A stretch of DNA of 64,000 bases from JAAYVZ01 sp035384965. GTDB lineage: Bacteria; Acidobacteriota; Thermoanaerobaculia; Thermoanaerobaculales; Thermoanaerobaculaceae. The notes beneath the pieces were generated by a model. That model saw nothing but the letters and a program-made list of their open reading frames with translations, did not search any database and was not told the DNA's origin. Both the position numbers and the translations under genes were made by a program. Location: positions 248,001 to 312,000 of the forward strand of contig DAOOJE010000001.1 of the NCBI GenBank assembly GCA_035384965.1. Reading direction: 5' to 3'. Every line of letters begins with the position of its first letter. The stretch's first letter is position 1. Positions 61,700-64,000 of this stretch are shown here, piece after piece.

Positions 61700-64000
61700 T
61701 CAGCTCGGCGAGCGGTGCGGGGCCGCCAGCAGGCACGCGAAGTAGCCGTCCCGGCCGCGCAGCGTCTCGAGCGGCATGAGGACCCCCTCGGAGTCGCGGC
61801 GCAGCCCCTGGTAAAGCATGGCGAGCTCGCCCCGGCGCTGGAACAGCCAGACCTCGGGCGAGTCGCCTTCGTTGAGGCCCACGGGGTTGAGGCCGACCCT
61901 GAACGCATGATCCAGGGCTCCCATCTCCTCCTGGAAAAGGCCGATGTACCACACCCACTTGGAAGCCTCGTCGAGCACCCCCACGACGCACAGCCGGGGG
62001 TCCACGACCGCAGCGGAGGCAGCAGTCTCGAGGGGGGCGGCCCCCCCTTCGCCTCCCTGCTGCTGCACGGCGGGCAGCAGCGCCAGCCCCTCGGGCAACG
62101 GCTCCAGTTCGCCGGGTGCCGACTCGAAGGTGATGGCCTCCACGAGCGGCATGGCATCCAGTCCCTTCAGCCTCGCCACGCCGAGCGGGCGCAGGCCGTG
62201 CCACGGCTGGATGCCGCTCGGATCGCCGGGAGCGAGCACCACCCAGGCCGTGTTGAAGGCGTGGGTGAGGAAGAGCTGCTGCGGGCCGAGCTCGACGTCG
62301 AGGGCGCGCACGAACTCCTCGGTCAGCACGGTGCCTTGGTTGACGAGTTCGCCGTTCTCGGCGATGTACGCCGCGTACGGCCGGTCGCGCACGCCCTCGG
62401 GCGCCCGGCTCGACGTGCGCACCGGCTCGAGGAACTTTAGCACCTCGTGCACGTCGTACCCCGATGCGATGAGGAAGTCGGCGATGTCCTCCACCTCGTG
62501 CGTGCGCTTGCCGCTCGTGAGGCGGCCGAGCTCCACGATGCCGTGGCCGAAGAACTCGTACTGCGGCCGCTCGGCGGTGGCGGAGACCATCGGCAGCAAG
62601 TGATACGAGCCGATGTTGACCGCGATCCGCATGCCGCGGTCGAACGGAAACCCCTGGCGCCGCAGCCGCTCGTACAGCAGCCGCAGCTCCGACGCCATCT
62701 CGAGCAGGGAGCGAGCCGACCTTCCCGAGTAAAACGCGCCGTCCCCCAGGAACTTCTCGAACTTGAGCCGGAACCGCCCGCGCAGCGCGTCGACCTGTCC
62801 GAGGAAGCGCACCATCTGGCGCATGGCTCCCTCCTCGGTGGCGCGCCCGCGGCGGCGCAGCGCCTCGAGGATTTGCGTGAACTCGACGAGGTCGTACACC
62901 AGCCCGTACCGCTGTACCACCGACGGGACGACGCCGACCGTGGTGAACGAGAGCGGGCGGGTGAAGGCCGAGAGCTGGACCACCCGGCCCTGGAAGCGGG
63001 CCGACACCCTGCCGGCGCGGGTCTCCACCGGGATCACCCGCCGCCGGAGCGCGGAGATCACCTCGTACCGGCGGCACCGAACCGCCAGCTCTTGCACGAT
63101 CGTGCGCAGCTCGGGAGGCGGGTGCGGGGTGTCGGGGTGCGGCCACAGCGGCAAGAGATCGTGGACGGCCCGGCACAGGAACAGCCGCTCGCGCGGCAGC
63201 AAAGGGGCTTCCGGGTCGAGCGCCGTGAGCACTTGGTCGAAGCCGGGGTCCTTTTCCCGCAACGCGAGGATCTGCTGGTTGAGCGCGTGGAGCAGTCGCC
63301 GCGCCCACCCGGCGTCGACCCGCAAGAACCCGTGGAGAAAAGAGTTCGTGCGCCGGACATCGCACCCGACGTGGCTTTCCGCGAACGGCAGCAGGTCCTC
63401 GCGCAGCAGCCTCGCGAACGCCCGGGAGGCGGCTGGCATCTCGAGGCCCTCGCTTCGCCGCACCCGGGAGCAGGCCTCGGTCTCGCCGCGGTGGGCCACC
63501 TCGGCCAGGCGCTGGGCCAGCTGGTATCGCAGCTCGTCGAGGTTGCGCTGGCCGATCTGCGGAAACGCTGCCTGCTCCGCGAGCGTCGCGGCGTGGACGC
63601 GGTCGCCGATTTCGGCCGTGAGCGCCAGCCAGAAGATCTCCGGGAGCCGCTGCCCGTAGTCGTGAAGGATGGCGTTCTCCAGGAAGTCGGCGATCCGCCC
63701 GGCCACGGCTCGCCGCAGCTCGACGAGGCCGGACTTGTCGAGCTGCTGGTTGGCGGAAAGAGCGCGCCGGTTCGCCGCCTCGGCGTCGATAAGCCGTCCC
63801 AGCTCCCGGCAAAACACCTCCCACTCGCCGGTTGTGGCGTGGGGGAAACCGAGGCCGATGGGCCGCTGCTCGTCCTCTGCGAACAGCCAGTAGGGCTGCG
63901 GCATGCGCGAGGCGGCCTCGTCGAACACCCGCGGCCACGCGCCGGCGATCTCCCGCGGCGTGAGGAACGCGAGCTGCGGCGAGCTTTCCTGCAACACCTG
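61700..64000 (-). CDS. large protein with degenerate class III cyclase-like domain, N-terminus cut by window edge
   Basis: The frame stays open to the right edge, so the gene is partial. Numbering from the GTG at 63997, ~765 residues are visible, without signal peptide or transmembrane helix. A region at ~365-500 aligns with class III nucleotidyl cyclases: YDLVEFT (D of the metal site; compare DIxGFT), KFLGDGAFY (second metal Asp), RIAVNIGS (compare RxGxxxG) and GHGIVELGRL, equivalent to GDxVNxAxRL. In the last block the usual Asp is His and Asn is Glu, so normal catalysis is doubtful. The flanks (~1-320, ~530-765) are mostly helical and match nothing I know. The ligand or activity is unknown. 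Confidence 0.7.
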   Translation of the reverse strand, partial: QVLQESSPQLAFLTPREIAGAWPRVFDEAASRMPQPYWLFAEDEQRPIGLGFPHATTGEWEVFCRELGRLIDAEAANRRALSANQQLDKSGLVELRRAVAGRIADFLENAILHDYGQRLPEIFWLALTAEIGDRVHAATLAEQAAFPQIGQRNLDELRYQLAQRLAEVAHRGETEACSRVRRSEGLEMPAASRAFARLLREDLLPFAESHVGCDVRRTNSFLHGFLRVDAGWARRLLHALNQQILALREKDPGFDQVLTALDPEAPLLPRERLFLCRAVHDLLPLWPHPDTPHPPPELRTIVQELAVRCRRYEVISALRRRVIPVETRAGRVSARFQGRVVQLSAFTRPLSFTTVGVVPSVVQRYGLVYDLVEFTQILEALRRRGRATEEGAMRQMVRFLGQVDALRGRFRLKFEKFLGDGAFYSGRSARSLLEMASELRLLYERLRRQGFPFDRGMRIAVNIGSYHLLPMVSATAERPQYEFFGHGIVELGRLTSGKRTHEVEDIADFLIASGYDVHEVLKFLEPVRTSSRAPEGVRDRPYAAYIAENGELVNQGTVLTEEFVRALDVELGPQQLFLTHAFNTAWVVLAPGDPSGIQPWHGLRPLGVARLKGLDAMPLVEAITFESAPGELEPLPEGLALLPAVQQQGGEGGAAPLETAASAAVVDPRLCVVGVLDEASKWVWYIGLFQEEMGALDHAFRVGLNPVGLNEGDSPEVWLFQRRGELAMLYQGLRRDSEGVLMPLETLRGRDGYFACLLAAPHRSPS

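Noticed and set aside
60345..63938. A ~1200-codon minus-strand frame covering tlyA, the MBL gene and the cyclase-like gene
   Set aside because: Another-frame shadow of well-supported genes; the translation is arginine/glycine-rich with no domains.

Overview
The window is a 64 kb piece of very G+C-rich chromosome from a Gram-negative-type (diderm) bacterium: it encodes an outer-membrane porin, lipoproteins, a periplasmic amidase and a Tat-type secreted protein. The gene set (SUF operon, gapA-pgk-tpiA-secG run, DUF362 next to a DUF6599-like protein, a multidomain membrane glycosyltransferase, many secreted metallopeptidases) fits an Acidobacteriota-like lineage such as Thermoanaerobaculia. That placement is inference from gene content; no rRNA is present. 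A run of exactly 100 N inside a tandem repeat shows this is a draft scaffold. I see no prophage, insertion sequence, CRISPR array or integron.

Layout. 1-10.4 kb: membrane-anchored stress-type proteins, a YihY/BrkB membrane protein, a TldD/PmbA-like pair, divergent thioredoxin and ferritin-like genes, an M29-like aminopeptidase, a polyferredoxin membrane protein, an ECF sigma/anti-sigma pair and two nitroreductases. 10.6-17.1 kb: rpmE, then the minus-strand Fe-S assembly operon (Rrf2 regulator, sufC, sufB, sufD, sufS, sufU, sufT). 17.3-22.5 kb: THEP1-type NTPase, a DUF362 and DUF6599-like pair, an M14 carboxypeptidase and a glycosyltransferase. 22.7-26.3 kb: tRNA-Ala, gapA-pgk-tpiA-secG and tRNA-Leu. 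26.3-29.4 kb: a 118-bp repeat with the assembly gap, then two tandem paralogous secreted proteins of unknown function. 29.5-32.8 kb: der, an MglA-like GTPase with a long proline-rich tail, a MerR regulator and tRNA-Pro. 33-43.9 kb: the phosphate regulon (porin diverging from pstS-pstC-pstA-pstB-phoU-pstB2-phoB-phoR). 43.8-53.5 kb: rtcB, a frameshifted YHS lipoprotein, a selenocysteine-containing selD, a STAS protein, a MATE/ANK-like transporter, a methyltransferase, a murein amidase, a GerMN lipoprotein, murI and rph. 53.5-64 kb: an operon of a UbiA-type prenyltransferase, a DUF362 protein and a 1592-residue three-part glycosyltransferase/DUF2298/NHL protein; then tlyA, an MBL hydrolase and a large protein with a degenerate class III cyclase domain.

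Strongest points for follow-up: (1) selD is read through an in-frame UGA at the catalytic position, so conventional annotation would truncate it; (2) the pstS/porin intergenic region carries two oppositely oriented 11-bp-period direct repeats of PHO-box geometry; (3) many genes have a TAnnnT hexamer only 5-10 nt before the start codon and no Shine-Dalgarno sequence, which suggests common leaderless mRNAs, and ubiA and tlyA share one palindromic -10; (4) the glycosyltransferase-DUF2298-NHL fusion with a UbiA pentosyl-carrier enzyme and DUF362 looks like an undescribed envelope-glycan module; (5) the last gene contains a cyclase-like fold with altered catalytic residues.
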